Shown piece by piece: positions 51,350-64,000 of a stretch of 64,000 nucleotides of DNA. The notes under the pieces are model-generated. The model saw nothing but the letters and a program-made list of their open reading frames with translations, was not told the DNA's origin and made no database searches. The position numbers and the translations under genes are program-made. The DNA comes from Epiperipatus broadwayi (lineage: Eukaryota > Onychophora > Udeonychophora > Euonychophora > Peripatidae): positions 10,715,649 to 10,779,648 of the forward strand of contig JAQFVV010000030.1 of NCBI GenBank assembly GCA_028023455.1, given 5' to 3'. Each line of letters opens with the position of its first letter. The stretch's first letter is position 1.

Positions 51350-52692
51350 CTTAATTCTCTGCTCAAACCCTGCTCAAACTCTTGGATAACCCTTGGCTTG
51401 TCTGAAAAGACATGGTGATACTTGGTCAATGTTTGTTGTAAGGAACTATCTTGAACTTTCCCTTCTACTTTCATTCCATCGATCTTATCTTTGAGTTTTT
51501 CAGGAACATCCTCCTCTAAATGTAACATTCCTATCGACCATTGAGGCTCCTCTGTCAGAAAACGTACCACTTCACCCTCACAAGTGACCTGACCCCTCTC
51601 ATAGTCAAGGTTACATTTGTATCTATTTAGAAAATCTGATCCCAAAAGGGCCTCATGTACTAAACCTTTCATTATAAGGAACACATGTGAATAGCTCTTT
51701 CTATTAATTTTTAGATCCATCCATATCTGCTTTGGCTCTACTTTAGCTCTCCGGTTGTCTGCCATTGCTATGTGAACTGTTTTTAGAAGGAGAATCGGTA
51801 TCTCTGGTTGTTCCCTTCTAATTTGGTGGTATAATCTCTCTGATACTACCGATACCCGACTGCCCGAATCCATGAGGGCTTCCACATTCATTGAACCCAC
51901 CTTTATAGGGATGATGGGGCACATCTGAAGTGCATATCCGGGGACCCGGTCTTCCCAAGAACATATTAAATTGCCTATTTTTTTTGTCCCCTGCTTATCC
52001 GCCTCGGTGTCCCCTTTGGGCCTAAGCTTATGATCCTCTATCTGTCTCCTTTCTGTGTCTATTTCTAATTGGCTCAACATTTTATCAATTGTCCCCCCTG
52101 ATCTTTCTCCTCTTTTTCCCAGCATCCATCTAATTTCATTGGGCAACTTTCTGCATGCCGTTGCTACAATCTGCTCCTCTGATAGTTTACATGCATCTAG
52201 AGTTCTCAATGTAGCCACCTGCCGCCTAAAAAAATGTATATACGCTTCTCCATTACCTTCTTGAAACTCCTGCTCTACCACTTGAGCCCTCACCCTTTCT
52301 TGTATTTCTTCATTCCAGAATACATTGGTTAATGCTTCTTTATATTCCAGAAATGTTCGAGGTTGCTGACTCAGTGAATTCCACCATGTCTCTGCATGTT
52401 TCTCTAGATGATGGTATGCTATGATCACTTGGTGTTCATCTGCTATCTCATAATACTTATAGTATCTTTCAAGGCTCTTGAGGTGCTCTACGGGTGTCTC
52501 CTCCTTTCTCCCTCCATATATTCTTATCTTCAATTCCATTGCCCCTTTTCTTTCCTTTTTATATATCACTATTAATGCTAAACGTGCCAGGTTCGTCACC
52601 CTGGCTTCCAGTGGTCCACTGCATGACCCACCTGATGGACCTTTGTCCCTCCTTCTTATCATATTGAACGATATTGTTTTATAATATCTCAA
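51346..52692 (-). CDS. Gypsy Gag and protease
   Basis: 448 codons. Residues about 50-230 form a retrotransposon Gag domain (YGGRKEETPVEHLKSLERYY, AETWWNSL, FLEYKEAL, ACRKLPNEIRWML). No CCHC zinc knuckle is present. Residues about 265-380 are the aspartic protease: active-site ALMDSGSRVSVVSE and the later hydrophobic motif EALLGSDFL. The frame ends next to the RT frame, which lies one register away at about 51349, so pol may have been expressed by frameshifting or the junction may carry an indel. The true start may be an internal Met. Confidence 0.9.
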   Translation of the reverse strand: MRYYKTISFNMIRRRDKGPSGGSCSGPLEARVTNLARLALIVIYKKERKGAMELKIRIYGGRKEETPVEHLKSLERYYKYYEIADEHQVIIAYHHLEKHAETWWNSLSQQPRTFLEYKEALTNVFWNEEIQERVRAQVVEQEFQEGNGEAYIHFFRRQVATLRTLDACKLSEEQIVATACRKLPNEIRWMLGKRGERSGGTIDKMLSQLEIDTERRQIEDHKLRPKGDTEADKQGTKKIGNLICSWEDRVPGYALQMCPIIPIKVGSMNVEALMDSGSRVSVVSERLYHQIRREQPEIPILLLKTVHIAMADNRRAKVEPKQIWMDLKINRKSYSHVFLIMKGLVHEALLGSDFLNRYKCNLDYERGQVTCEGEVVRFLTEEPQWSIGMLHLEEDVPEKLKDKIDGMKVEGKVQDSSLQQTLTKYHHVFSDKPRVIQEFEQGLSRELR

Positions 52693-52994
52693 TGTTAGAT
52701 AAATTCTTAAACCTCTATTTTATAACCCATGACTTTATATATATCACAGGACATACATCAACGCTATTTTCCCCCTTGACCACTCGAGAACTTTTCCATC
52801 CATACATTCACCACGCAAAATATGCCCATCTACTATCTTTCCAATATGTGTTCAAACTCTTTCCGATTTATAACAAAACTATCACTTTTATTTTTCCCTT
52901 TTTTTTTTTTTTAAAAAAAAATCCACTCTCATTTGTGAGCTCTTTTACGTTACGTTAGGATGCCCTTCTAATGCCCGTTCTCTAACATTCGCAG
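52693..52994 (-). other. Gypsy 5' leader
   Basis: Sequence between PBS and Gag; contains an A/T homopolymer pair at 52899-52920. No coding signal. Confidence 0.6.
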
Positions 52995-53015
52995 CCCCGT
53001 TAGTTGGGACGCCAT
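52995..53015 (-). promoter_or_regulatory. Primer-binding site of the Gypsy element
   Basis: Minus strand: LTR end TGTTATA, one base, then TGGCGTCCCAACTAACGGGG. TGG matches tRNA CCA ends; the tRNA was not identified. Confidence 0.8.
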
Positions 53016-54573
53016 TATAACACCACCCGATATCTTTTAAACTGCCATTGTAGGCTTTAACCCGTAGCTTCGAATGAAGATATTTGTGAGCATGGTTTGA
53101 TTCCATCTCACGTGCCAATCTTACACGTGGATAAGAATTATCTCATCGAAAACGTAAATAAGGGTTCTGGTATGTATATCTATTTATGGTAGCGCACCGA
53201 ACCAGCTCAATCTCAGGGTTTGGGGACGATAGTCTAACTAGAGAACAAAGCTAAAACAATACCTAACTAAGTCTTATATGTCTATTATTATGTACGATAG
53301 TTTATTTGTTATAAATCCATTAATCTAACCCGGATCTTATCATAAAATTTATTCTATTTACGGCTATACCCATTACCAATAAATCCCATTTATACACGCA
53401 TATAAATATATCAATATTCAAGCGCACAGCCCATTTATTCTGATACACACATATATAATTCATACACGCATCAAAATAGTGCAATTATACATCAGAGCTG
53501 TTTATTTAATGTTGTTATTTTATTTAATTTTAAAAGAGACCTATTATAGTAATTAATATTGAGGTAACACTAGTTTCTTTATTAAGACACATTCACTGAA
53601 CATATATTTTTGTGCCACGTCAATTTACCTTAGTTCATGCGATCAAAGACAAGTCCGCATTTATAACTCTCCAAGAATACTGGTCTGGTAGATATAACGG
53701 ATGGCAAACAGTTCCAATAGGGTATATCGAATAGCTTATCCCAGAGGTGGAGTAGGTGATTCACTCGCTTTATGACAGGGTCCAATTTTCAAAGATCTTT
53801 CATCACCATTACACTTGATGAAACAAAATTTCTTTATTTTAATAACGCAGTTCGTAAGTCCGCTTCAGGTGAGTTCCACGACAAGTGTCCACTGGGCCGA
53901 TTAACGAAACTCGCACTATAGAATTACCCCGACATTTTGGGTGGGAAAATATTAATGACTTCTTAAGAAAAAAATTACATGTCCACACAATCTGTAGTTC
54001 AAGCCGCGTCTCTTTTTTTTCTATCTATATCTCTCCTTTCGAGCACAACAAAAAGTTCTTTTGTTTTTCACTTTTAACTTTGTAAAATTTTCTCTGTGTA
54101 TCCGTATGCCACTGACCAGTTCTTCCATTGTTCTTCAAAAATACCCACTTGACCAGTTTTCAGACTTCTTGATGCCAGTTATTGACTAAACTGCCTACAG
54201 CACTTGATTCATTTCTATTTCTGTCCTCATATGTTCAAGAGATTAATTAACAAAAGAAAAACACGTGTTACCGACAATATTATTAAAACTTTAAAAAAAA
54301 ACTTAACGGATAAAATATATACGAATAATCAATTACAATTTATACAGCTCTATATATAATTGATTGTAACCATCACCGATAATACATACGCATATTGTAC
54401 ACTCGCACATACAACTATATTTACATATGCATACACACATAACTTTCACACTCCTTGTAACAGGGTTCGAATGACTATTTACATATATATCTTTTCGCAT
54501 ATAATCACTCCATATCAACACTCTCAATTAGCACTATTGCCTTATATCTTGTATTCGAACCCCATCTGTTACA
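53016..54573 (-). repeat. 5' LTR of the Gypsy element, CpG-depleted
   Basis: 1,558 bp. Of eleven base substitutions against the 3' LTR, nine convert a CpG of the other LTR into TpG or CpA: 53043, 53113, 53638, 53980, 54107, 54170, 54448, 54507 and 54564. Two are non-CpG. Confidence 0.95.
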
Positions 54574-54577
54574 ATAA

Positions 54578-55092
54578 ATCGTAGAATTATCTACTGATAG
54601 CAGGATGAAAATGGTAAAAAATAATGGCAGTTATCCATTATCTAATATTATCTTAACCCCTATATGATCATTTAGTGCAGGGCCAGTGAAAAGGTTCAAT
54701 CATAGAAGTATAGTGAGAATGCCACCTTATCCAAGAATGATTAGTCTGTCTGGTAAAGCTAGGATTAAATCGGATCATGACAGTCAACCATCTACAAATG
54801 ATGTGACTATTTTAAAAAGACCATTTAGTACAACAGAGATGAAACAATAATATATCTAGACTTAATATACTTTCATATTTTTTATTGTTGTGTATCCATT
54901 TAAAGTTGGTGAGTTAGTATTGGTCACACCACTCCATGTTAGCAATCAATAAAGGAATCCGTTTTAAAATTTCCTTAGTCTTTATAACTGTCCATATGAA
55001 GTTAAGTTTAAAGTGGGAGAGAATGCATTTATATTTACCACAACAGAGGGAGTAAAATGAACTTATAATGTAAAAGGTTTAATCCCTTACCT
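54578..55092 (+). pseudogene. Old Gypsy-type element, distal relic (Gag end and integrase C-terminus)
   Basis: Continuation of the relic cut at 47146. 54700-54850 reads RFNHRSIVRMPPYPRMISL and related basic sequence ending in a stop. 54898-55090 encodes KVGELVLVTPLHVSNQ, LYNCPYEVKFKVGENAFIF and YNVKGLIPYL, the C-terminal domain of a Gypsy integrase and a close structural parallel of the end of the younger element's integrase. Protease, RT, RNase H and the integrase core are missing, so this element suffered a large internal deletion before or after insertion. Confidence 0.65.
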
Positions 55093-56587
<1,495 letters not shown>

Positions 56588-56656
<69 letters not shown>

Positions 56657-57127
56657 ATTACAAGTATAAAGCTAAACTAGTCAATATAAAATCAAAACTA
56701 CTCCAAATCCAAAATTAAACCAGACCAGCATACAAATAATATTAAAACACAACCTAAGGTTTCACTGCTACAAGCAGACTTCTCAAGTGTAAAGAACTAC
56801 TAAAAACTACACAATATATATAATATTAAAAACTACCTGCAAATCCATTCACTTCCCATCCACCCTTAATATTAAAAGAACTCTTATTATTCTGAAGCAA
56901 TTAACTTATTTAAGAGTTCTTTTAATATTAAGGGTGGATGGGAAGTGAATGGATTTGTGGGTAGTTTTTAATATTATATATATTGTGTAGTTTTTGGTAG
57001 TTCTTTACACTTGAGAAGTCTGCTTGTAGCAGTGAAACCTTAGGTTGTGTTTTAATATTATTATTTGTATGCTGGTCTGGTTTAATTTTGGATTTGGGAT
57101 AGTTTTGATTTTATATATATATATATA
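56588..57127. mobile_element. PLE 3'-end inverted pair (copy 2) between (AT)n runs
   Basis: Element 56654-57111 lies between (AT)n at 56588-56653 and 57112-57127. Both arms match copy 1 at 23982-24728 closely, including the CTTGAGAAG...GAAACC tail at 57011-57043. The inversion point is nearer the 3' end: the loop is at about 56890-56910 and only 15-20 residues of the protein end remain. As in copy 1, only the left arm keeps the terminal tail of about 40 nt (TAAACATTACAAG). This is an independent insertion with a different truncation but the same geometry. Confidence 0.85.
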
Positions 57128-57297
57128 AAGATATAAAGTGATTAGATAAAGTTATTGATACCACTGTGAAGTATATGTTGTAGTTCAAAAAGATGACATT
57201 GAGTAAAAAATTATCATTTTTTTCATAAAAATAGTTTAAATATTTAGGAAAAAATTTGATCAGTATATTAAAAAATGAGTAAAAATTGATAAAATAA

Positions 57298-57352
57298 AAT
57301 TATTATTATTATTATTTTCATCATCATCATCATCTTCATCATTATATCATCA

Positions 57353-57451
<99 letters not shown>

Positions 57452-57453
57452 TT
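57298..57453. repeat. (ATT)n/(ATC)n array
   Basis: Trinucleotide array with a short ATC block at 57318-57355; no transposon boundary recognised on either side. Confidence 0.95.
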
Positions 57454-58626
57454 ATTTTGTTTAAATGTAATATTTTATTTTAAAAATTAATATTTTAGAG
57501 TCATTAAAATATTAAAATTGTTTCATGAAAATATTTAGATAAAAATATTTAAAATTTAAAATATTGCATATACCTGATATTTAATAAATGATGACTCATA
57601 GTTTTAAAAACTTAATTCTAATGTTGAAATTGATTTAGTTATATAAATTAGCAGGTTTTTACAAGCAGAATTAACCAATGAAATCACTAGATTAGACCAT
57701 CATAAAAACAAAGGTTCAATCCAGTCTAGACAAACAGCACACAGTACAAGTGAAAGAGAAAAAAAATAATAGTAGTTTGAAATTTGTAATCAGTTTTTTT
57801 ATTGTGACAGTAGTACTTTTTAAACTAATTATTTTCTCCTAACAGTGGTTAGAAAGTATATTTTTATAACAATTTTAATAATGAGTGAATAAACTCAAAA
57901 GTTCCCTGACAGAGAATTCTGCTTGAAACTTAATTTAAAACTACAATAACTTATGGAACATGATAACATATATTTGAATATCAAGATAATGTACACAAAT
58001 GCCAAGGAATATCCTACAACAAGAGTAAACATTTATCTAAAGATTTTTTTTATAAATAACATGCTTAGAATGATTGTCAAGAAAGTTTAATTAATAAAGA
58101 GGAAACAAACATTTTATAAAAAAAAGTCATTATTATGATATTAAGTTTGAGAAAATGAAGATAAATTTAATATTTTTTTTATTGATGTCCTCAAGTGACT
58201 GTTTGTTATCTAAATGACAATGTCATATTTTGCATTTCATTTACTTTTAAAGTTTAATCTAAATGGATTTCATATTTTGAGACTCATGTATTTTGAAGAA
58301 CAATTGGAAAAAATGACTGTTGAATGTTTTATGCATTTTTAAAAGATTTACTATCTGTAAACATTAATAAATAAACTGTATGCTATGAAATTATTTTATC
58401 TGAAATAAATTAACTATAGTACACTTGTTTAAAATATTGATATTACTTCAATTAATTAATATCTTTAATGGTATAGCTGTCATTTAACCTCAAAAATCTC
58501 TAGTTGAAATACATACGTTTTAGGGATAAAGTCTTGAATATTTTAAAGAAATAAATATTTACCTTTATTTTATAAAATAAATATCTGCTGAAAAACCTAC
58601 TAAATTAATAATTTTATATTAAACGA
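57454..58626. other. No gene seen
   Basis: AT-rich sequence without recognisable coding, RNA or repeat signal. Confidence 0.4.
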
Positions 58627-59075
58627 TGTTTTTACTCAAGTTTTGACTGGTGAAAATTCAAATATTACATTTATCACAATATATCTCCTACATCCAACAG
58701 CTGGAATTAAGAAAAATCTACTTAAGAAATACATTCACATAAATGAATCCTTGGACTATTACTTTATGGAGATATTGCATGCCTGCATTAGATTTTTCAA
58801 AATATATAAAAATAAACATTTTATCTTTTTAAGATGTTTAATATTTTAATAGATTTCATTGGATTTCATTTTGTTATTTATACATTTCATTAAATCACAT
58901 TGGGGGAAGAGTATGATTTTGTTCAGAACATGCTGTCTGTAATTAGACAACAGGGGAAATTTTTTCTGACATTAAAATTTCTTTTTATTTTTTAGTCTTA
59001 TTTAGAATATTATTTATTTATTAGAAACTAACCTGCTACTATAATATATTTTTTTTTAATGTTAAAATAAATTAG

Positions 59076-59856
<781 letters not shown>

Positions 59857-61969
59857 GTTAAGTAAAGGAAAATGGGTTTTAAAAAATTATTTTTGTGACC
59901 AGGTAATTAGTAATGATAATTTGGTTGAATGTATCGTCAAAGAAGAGGAATGTTGTTACATGATTTTGACAAATGTTGAAATTTTAGATAATTTCGTTTA
60001 TTATTTACATTAGATTTGCTTGATGGTATTTTAAACTGTTATATTTTAAAATTAATACTTTATTTTATAATTAGCATATTGCTTGAATTACAAAATGAAT
60101 GGCTAAATGAACTGTTAATATAATTATCATCATATGTGTTTTATAAAAAAATGCAAATGAAAGTTGTTTTTTTTTTTAAAAAAATGGTTTGTTTATTATT
60201 AATGCTTGAATATGCATACATTTTATAACATTGTTGAATTATTACCATATTATCTTTATGAATGTTATCTATTAATATACTGAGAAATACAAGCAATACT
60301 GACCACTAAATTATATGATGTAACAAAGAATAAATAAATGTATAAAATCAATGTATGTTTGATCAAGATGCTTGAAAATCTCTGGGTTTTTTTTAATATT
60401 GTTGTTTGAGAAATTATTTTAGAATGATGCTTGTATATTTTATGATGTTAATAAAGTTATTCAGTGTGGGGAATATAGGATGGTGATTGGGAGAGTAATT
60501 GTTATATTTAATCCCACTTGTTTAAAGATATGTTGAACAGCTATTACGTGTGGGCTGTATCATCACACTTTGAATTTGTTAAATATACAGGTAACAAAGG
60601 GCTGTATATTATTTTTCCATGTACAGTTCCATTCCCTTATAATCAATAACAGCTAGAATAAATCTATGACATGAATTTTAGGTGCCTGATAAATATGAAT
60701 CTATTATTATTTTTGCATTGTATCCATAATGATATTTTTTACTGATTTGAGTTATTTTTTTATTCTATACCCTTCACTATAATTGCTATCTATAACCACA
60801 AGAATCACATCGTAGAAAATATTTTTATAAGATGGTTAAATAATGGCTAAACTGTTAGGAGTTGACAGTTTATATAAAGGTAAGATGAGACATATAAAAA
60901 TTTCTATCGCAAATGATATTGAGATATTTGATGCTTGATATGATATAAAAGATAGTAGAAGAGTGATTAATGTTACTACTATTATTAGAGATCATTTAAC
61001 CCAAAATATATGCATATTTGAATTGTAATGGAAGCGAGAAGAATGAAAAATGATTTGAATGCTATGATGAACGTAAAAATATAAAAATAAAGGAAATACA
61101 AGATATCAAGCAATATAATTTATTAATAGTTTTTTTTTAATTTCCTAAAAAAAGAGAAACCTATATAAATAGAGAAAACCCAAAGAAATTATATTTTAAA
61201 TATATTTTGCATAAGCAGATAATTTAAAGGAAGGTATTTGTATTTTTTTTATTAAAATTTTTGATATTAAAATATCAAAATGTATTAAAATATCAAAATC
61301 ATACTTTGCTGAACTACAAAGGAAATATTTTAATAATTTTGAAAATATCTTATTATTTATTGCATTTTGATACGTATATTTTAGACCTAAATTTATCTTT
61401 TAAAACTACAAAATAATAAATATACTTTTATGATAGCATAAGTCTATCATTATGGGATCTATAAGTATACACACGGAGAGTGAATAAAGTTATGTTTTTG
61501 AAAGATAAGTCTATAATTAAGTTTTGTATTAGAAATTGGGAGATTTATTTTAATTATTTTTTACTACAAAAACCATAGAATATTATTGCTTTATTAAATT
61601 AGGATAATATATTACCATTATTTTTGTAAGGTTTTATTTTATGTGAAGACATAAGTATGAAGGTTATCTTATTTTATTTTTTTGTTATTAACTTATAAAG
61701 TTTATAATATAAATAATTTTATATTATTATTTTGTTGTTGTTGTAAATATTTTTCTTTAAAATTTTATAACCATATTGTAATATATATATAATGTTGTTT
61801 AAGTTTAATCGTAATAAATTGTTCATTGTTTTAAAATTACTATCCTAATTGAATTTTGATTTGTCTGCTTGTTATTCATTTGATTTTTCATTGCACATGC
61901 ATGATCCACAGAATTTAATGATTTCAAACATTATTTACTTGCACATGATTAATAAAACATTATGAAGTT

Positions 61970-62250
61970 TAGAACTCAGGACAAACCTCATAGATAAGTA
62001 TGTGAAATTTCTACTGAATGTTGCCTTTGATAGGATGACTCAGTTGGTTAGAATGTTATTAAAATCTAAGGGTCCAGGTTGTCACTGGTCATGCCAGTAA
62101 TATTAAGAAGAGGGGAGATAATACCTCTCAAAACATTGAGCATATACCTACCTGTGCACTTTTACTAACAGTCAAACATATTTGGAATATTAAATAAAGT
62201 TAAATGTTTTTAAATACATTCAATATTCATATATGATAGAAATAGTCTGA
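61970..62250 (+). mobile_element. tRNA-derived SINE, solo copy
   Basis: Starts AACCTCATAGATAAGTATG and has A-box-like ATGACTCAGTTGGTTAGAATG (62035-62055), a degenerate B-box region GGGTCCAGGTTGTCACTGG (62070-62088), and a body ending AATAAAGTTAAATG...GATAGAAATAGTCTGACAT. It is related to 8926-9240 and 16793-17130 but has no PLE protein remnant upstream. Its insertion truncates repeat R copy 2. Confidence 0.65.
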
Positions 62251-62900
62251 CATATAAATACAAATATTCATTTAAGCTAACAAAAAGGTATAAAATTAAA
62301 AGCAATATTAGCTTGAAATAATATATCCATCCACTACTTGATGTTTCATTAGTAAGATATGTACCATTAGGTAGACCATTTCATAATCTTTAAAAATGTA
62401 AGATTGGTCATTGTAACTCTTAGTATTTATCTGGAATATAAATTCGGCTTTGTTATGGAAATGAGTCCAAATACTGTCAGTAATAAATATGCAATTCACT
62501 TTATTATACATTACTAAATATATTTCATAAACTAAAATGAGATATTAAATTCATCTGAAGTAATGTGCAAATGCTTCTTTATATTTGTTGAAAATACCCC
62601 ACTTATTATATAATAAATCTCACTCTGCTTGTGATGCAACTTGAAGACAAGAGTAGGCACTGAATATTTTGTCTTCTTCAGACATGGAATTCTGTTGGAA
62701 ATATTTCTCAAAAGTATTGAAGTTTTCAATTGGTGTCTAATATGATTGCTTTCTAAATATTTTGATGTTAAAAAACTGATTAACTACCATTGTCATACTA
62801 TTAAAATTGTAGAGTTTAACTTAAGTTGTTCATTACCAACCATTCTTTCACTCCCATAAACTATATTTGACAACTTTACATTAGTAAGATTCATAACTAC
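62251..62900. other. No gene seen
   Basis: AT-rich sequence; two short minus-strand frames lack motifs. Confidence 0.4.
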
Positions 62901-63760
62901 TTTGTAAACAGTACTTGATCTCTAATATGTCCCATCTCTCTTGGTTACCTTCTGATTTACATTATGATCCATCATCCCTCCTTGAGCTACTTGAATGTTT
63001 AACATATTACTTTTTTCAGCAATCTCCTTTTCTATTACTAAATGGAATTTTGCATTTCTTTTTCCCTACATACTTCCTCAATTTTTTGTTCTTTTACTCA
63101 TAACATCTCTATGTTTATGACAATTTGTAATTATTTATTTCCAGTTTCACAACCCGAATTCTGACATATTTTATTGTTTTTTTTATCACTGATTTTTATT
63201 TCTAGAGTTTGTAACCCTACTTCTACCAATTTCATCGCATGGTTCTGCTTTTTGACAACTCTTCCTTTATTTTACTTATTTTCTGACCCAATCTATTTTA
63301 AATTCCATTAAACACTTTATGAATTGCTTCTTTATTTTCTTTCATATTTTTTCTTGATATTTCTCTGAGAATGTGGAGCATTGTATCTTGAAGTAACTTT
63401 ATTATTATATGTCATTGACTTTTCTGAAGAATCATTGGTACTGATTCTACTTCCCTTTGAGTTGGACTCTTGATTTTTTTTAATTAATTGTGACATCCTT
63501 TATCATTTCTATGTCTGAGTCACTGATCATGTTCTCTCTCTGTCAATTGACTTTATTCCTTGTTGCATATTTACTTTTTTTGGAAATTTGTTTTTAATTT
63601 TAGACCTTATGATCATATATTTCTAAAACGTTTTATATCCTTTAATTATGTCATATATTCCAGTACTGATCAAGATCATTATATAGGCACTCTACTTTAT
63701 TGTCAACTTCCATATGTTTAATTGATCAGATGTGTGTCATGTCTGCCCTATTGACTAATA
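62901..63760 (-). pseudogene. Decayed coiled-coil relic resembling the LTR-element gene
   Basis: In broken minus-strand frames, KLVEVGLQTLEIKIS (about 63230-63185) resembles KMNEGVQTLEVELS of the coiled-coil gene at 28.7-31.8 kb, and REISRKNMKENKEAIHKV (63370-63310) has the same charged heptad style. Stops are frequent. It is probably another copy, or a relative, of the LTR-element coiled-coil gene; composition alone could mislead, so confidence is low. Confidence 0.35.
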
Positions 63761-64000
63761 TTGGCTATTCCTTTTTTATCTTAATATCTTTAGATAATTG
63801 TTAATATAGTATTTACTGTCATATTTATTTGATTTTCTCTTCCTATACACTTCCACTGTTGTGTTATATTCATTCAAAAAATTGATGTATTTTTCCTCAT
63901 TTCATTTTAGTTTGACATTTATGTATCATCATTACAAACGATATTTTTTATTATTTAAGAATAAGTGTATTCACCTCTTTATAAACAAAGACATGAACTC
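63761..64000. other. No gene seen
   Basis: AT-rich sequence to the window end without recognisable features. Confidence 0.4.

Larger units (their letters stand above)
47147..54573 (-). mobile_element. Full-length Ty3/Gypsy LTR retrotransposon, defective
   Basis: About 7.4 kb in minus orientation. The 5' LTR is 53016-54573 and the 3' LTR 47147-48706, with terminal TGTAACA and ...TGTTATA. A 4-bp target duplication ATAA lies at 47143-47146 and 54574-54577. Internal order Gag, protease, RT, RNase H, integrase is the Ty3/Gypsy order. LTR identity is about 99%, so it is young, yet the reading frame has three shifts and one nonsense codon. It is nested inside an older Gypsy-type relic. Confidence 0.95.

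Overview
This window looks like a repeat-rich, very AT-rich metazoan chromosome segment, probably from an invertebrate. The reasons are: two spliced exons of a secreted CAP/CRISP-family protein separated by a 10.6-kb intron, long (AT)n and (TTA)n arrays, and a dense layering of Penelope-like elements (PLEs), non-LTR retrotransposons, Ty3/Gypsy LTR elements and a hAT relic. The CRISP exons resemble those of molluscs as much as any group, but I cannot fix the phylum. No operons, CRISPR arrays or prokaryotic signals are present.

Layout. 1-7.4 kb: a hairpin repeat, a short interspersed element with a hammerhead-like motif, and two decayed L1/Tx1-like LINE fragments in opposite orientation. 7.4-18.3 kb: two CRISP exons on the minus strand (7447-7583 and 18233-18323). 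Their intron holds two PLE 3' ends with tRNA-like tails, a LINE fragment, a Jockey/CR1-like LINE bracketed by trinucleotide arrays, and a near-perfect palindrome just inside the intron's 5' end. 18.9-25.9 kb: a cluster of hairpin elements, including hammerhead-bearing families A and B and a PLE inverted pair sitting in (AT)n, plus a further GIY-YIG PLE fragment. 26.0-35.9 kb: a structurally complete LTR element (2.46-kb LTRs, TGTAA/TTACA ends, 4-bp target duplication, PBS, PPT) with no pol; its only coding content is a frameshifted coiled-coil open frame of roughly 1,040 codons. 37.9-40.5 kb: a hAT transposase relic. 40.5-43.0 and 58.6-62.0 kb: two diverged copies of a 2.4-kb non-coding repeat, one of which carries a LINE inserted into its (TTA)n run. 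45.2-55.1 kb: an old Gypsy relic (coiled-coil plus Gag-like N-terminus, integrase C-terminus) split by a younger full-length Ty3/Gypsy element (47147-54573). 56.6-57.1 kb: a second PLE inverted pair in (AT)n. 61.97-63.8 kb: a tRNA-derived SINE and a decayed coiled-coil relic.

Themes. (1) Several unrelated-looking hairpin families share one plan: an inverted copy lacking the tail, a loop, a direct copy with a roughly 40-60 nt tail, and a 12-14 bp target duplication. Two families contain a type-I hammerhead fold with minimal stem III, as known from PLEs. (2) Retroelements here insert in simple repeats: a LINE in (TTA)n, with an empty paralogous site inside this window, and PLEs in (AT)n. (3) A non-autonomous LTR element carries a coiled-coil gene whose architecture resembles the N-terminal part of a Gag relic 14 kb away. 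(4) The young Gypsy element shows CpG decay confined to its 5' LTR.

All family assignments rest on motifs read by eye; no database search was run.
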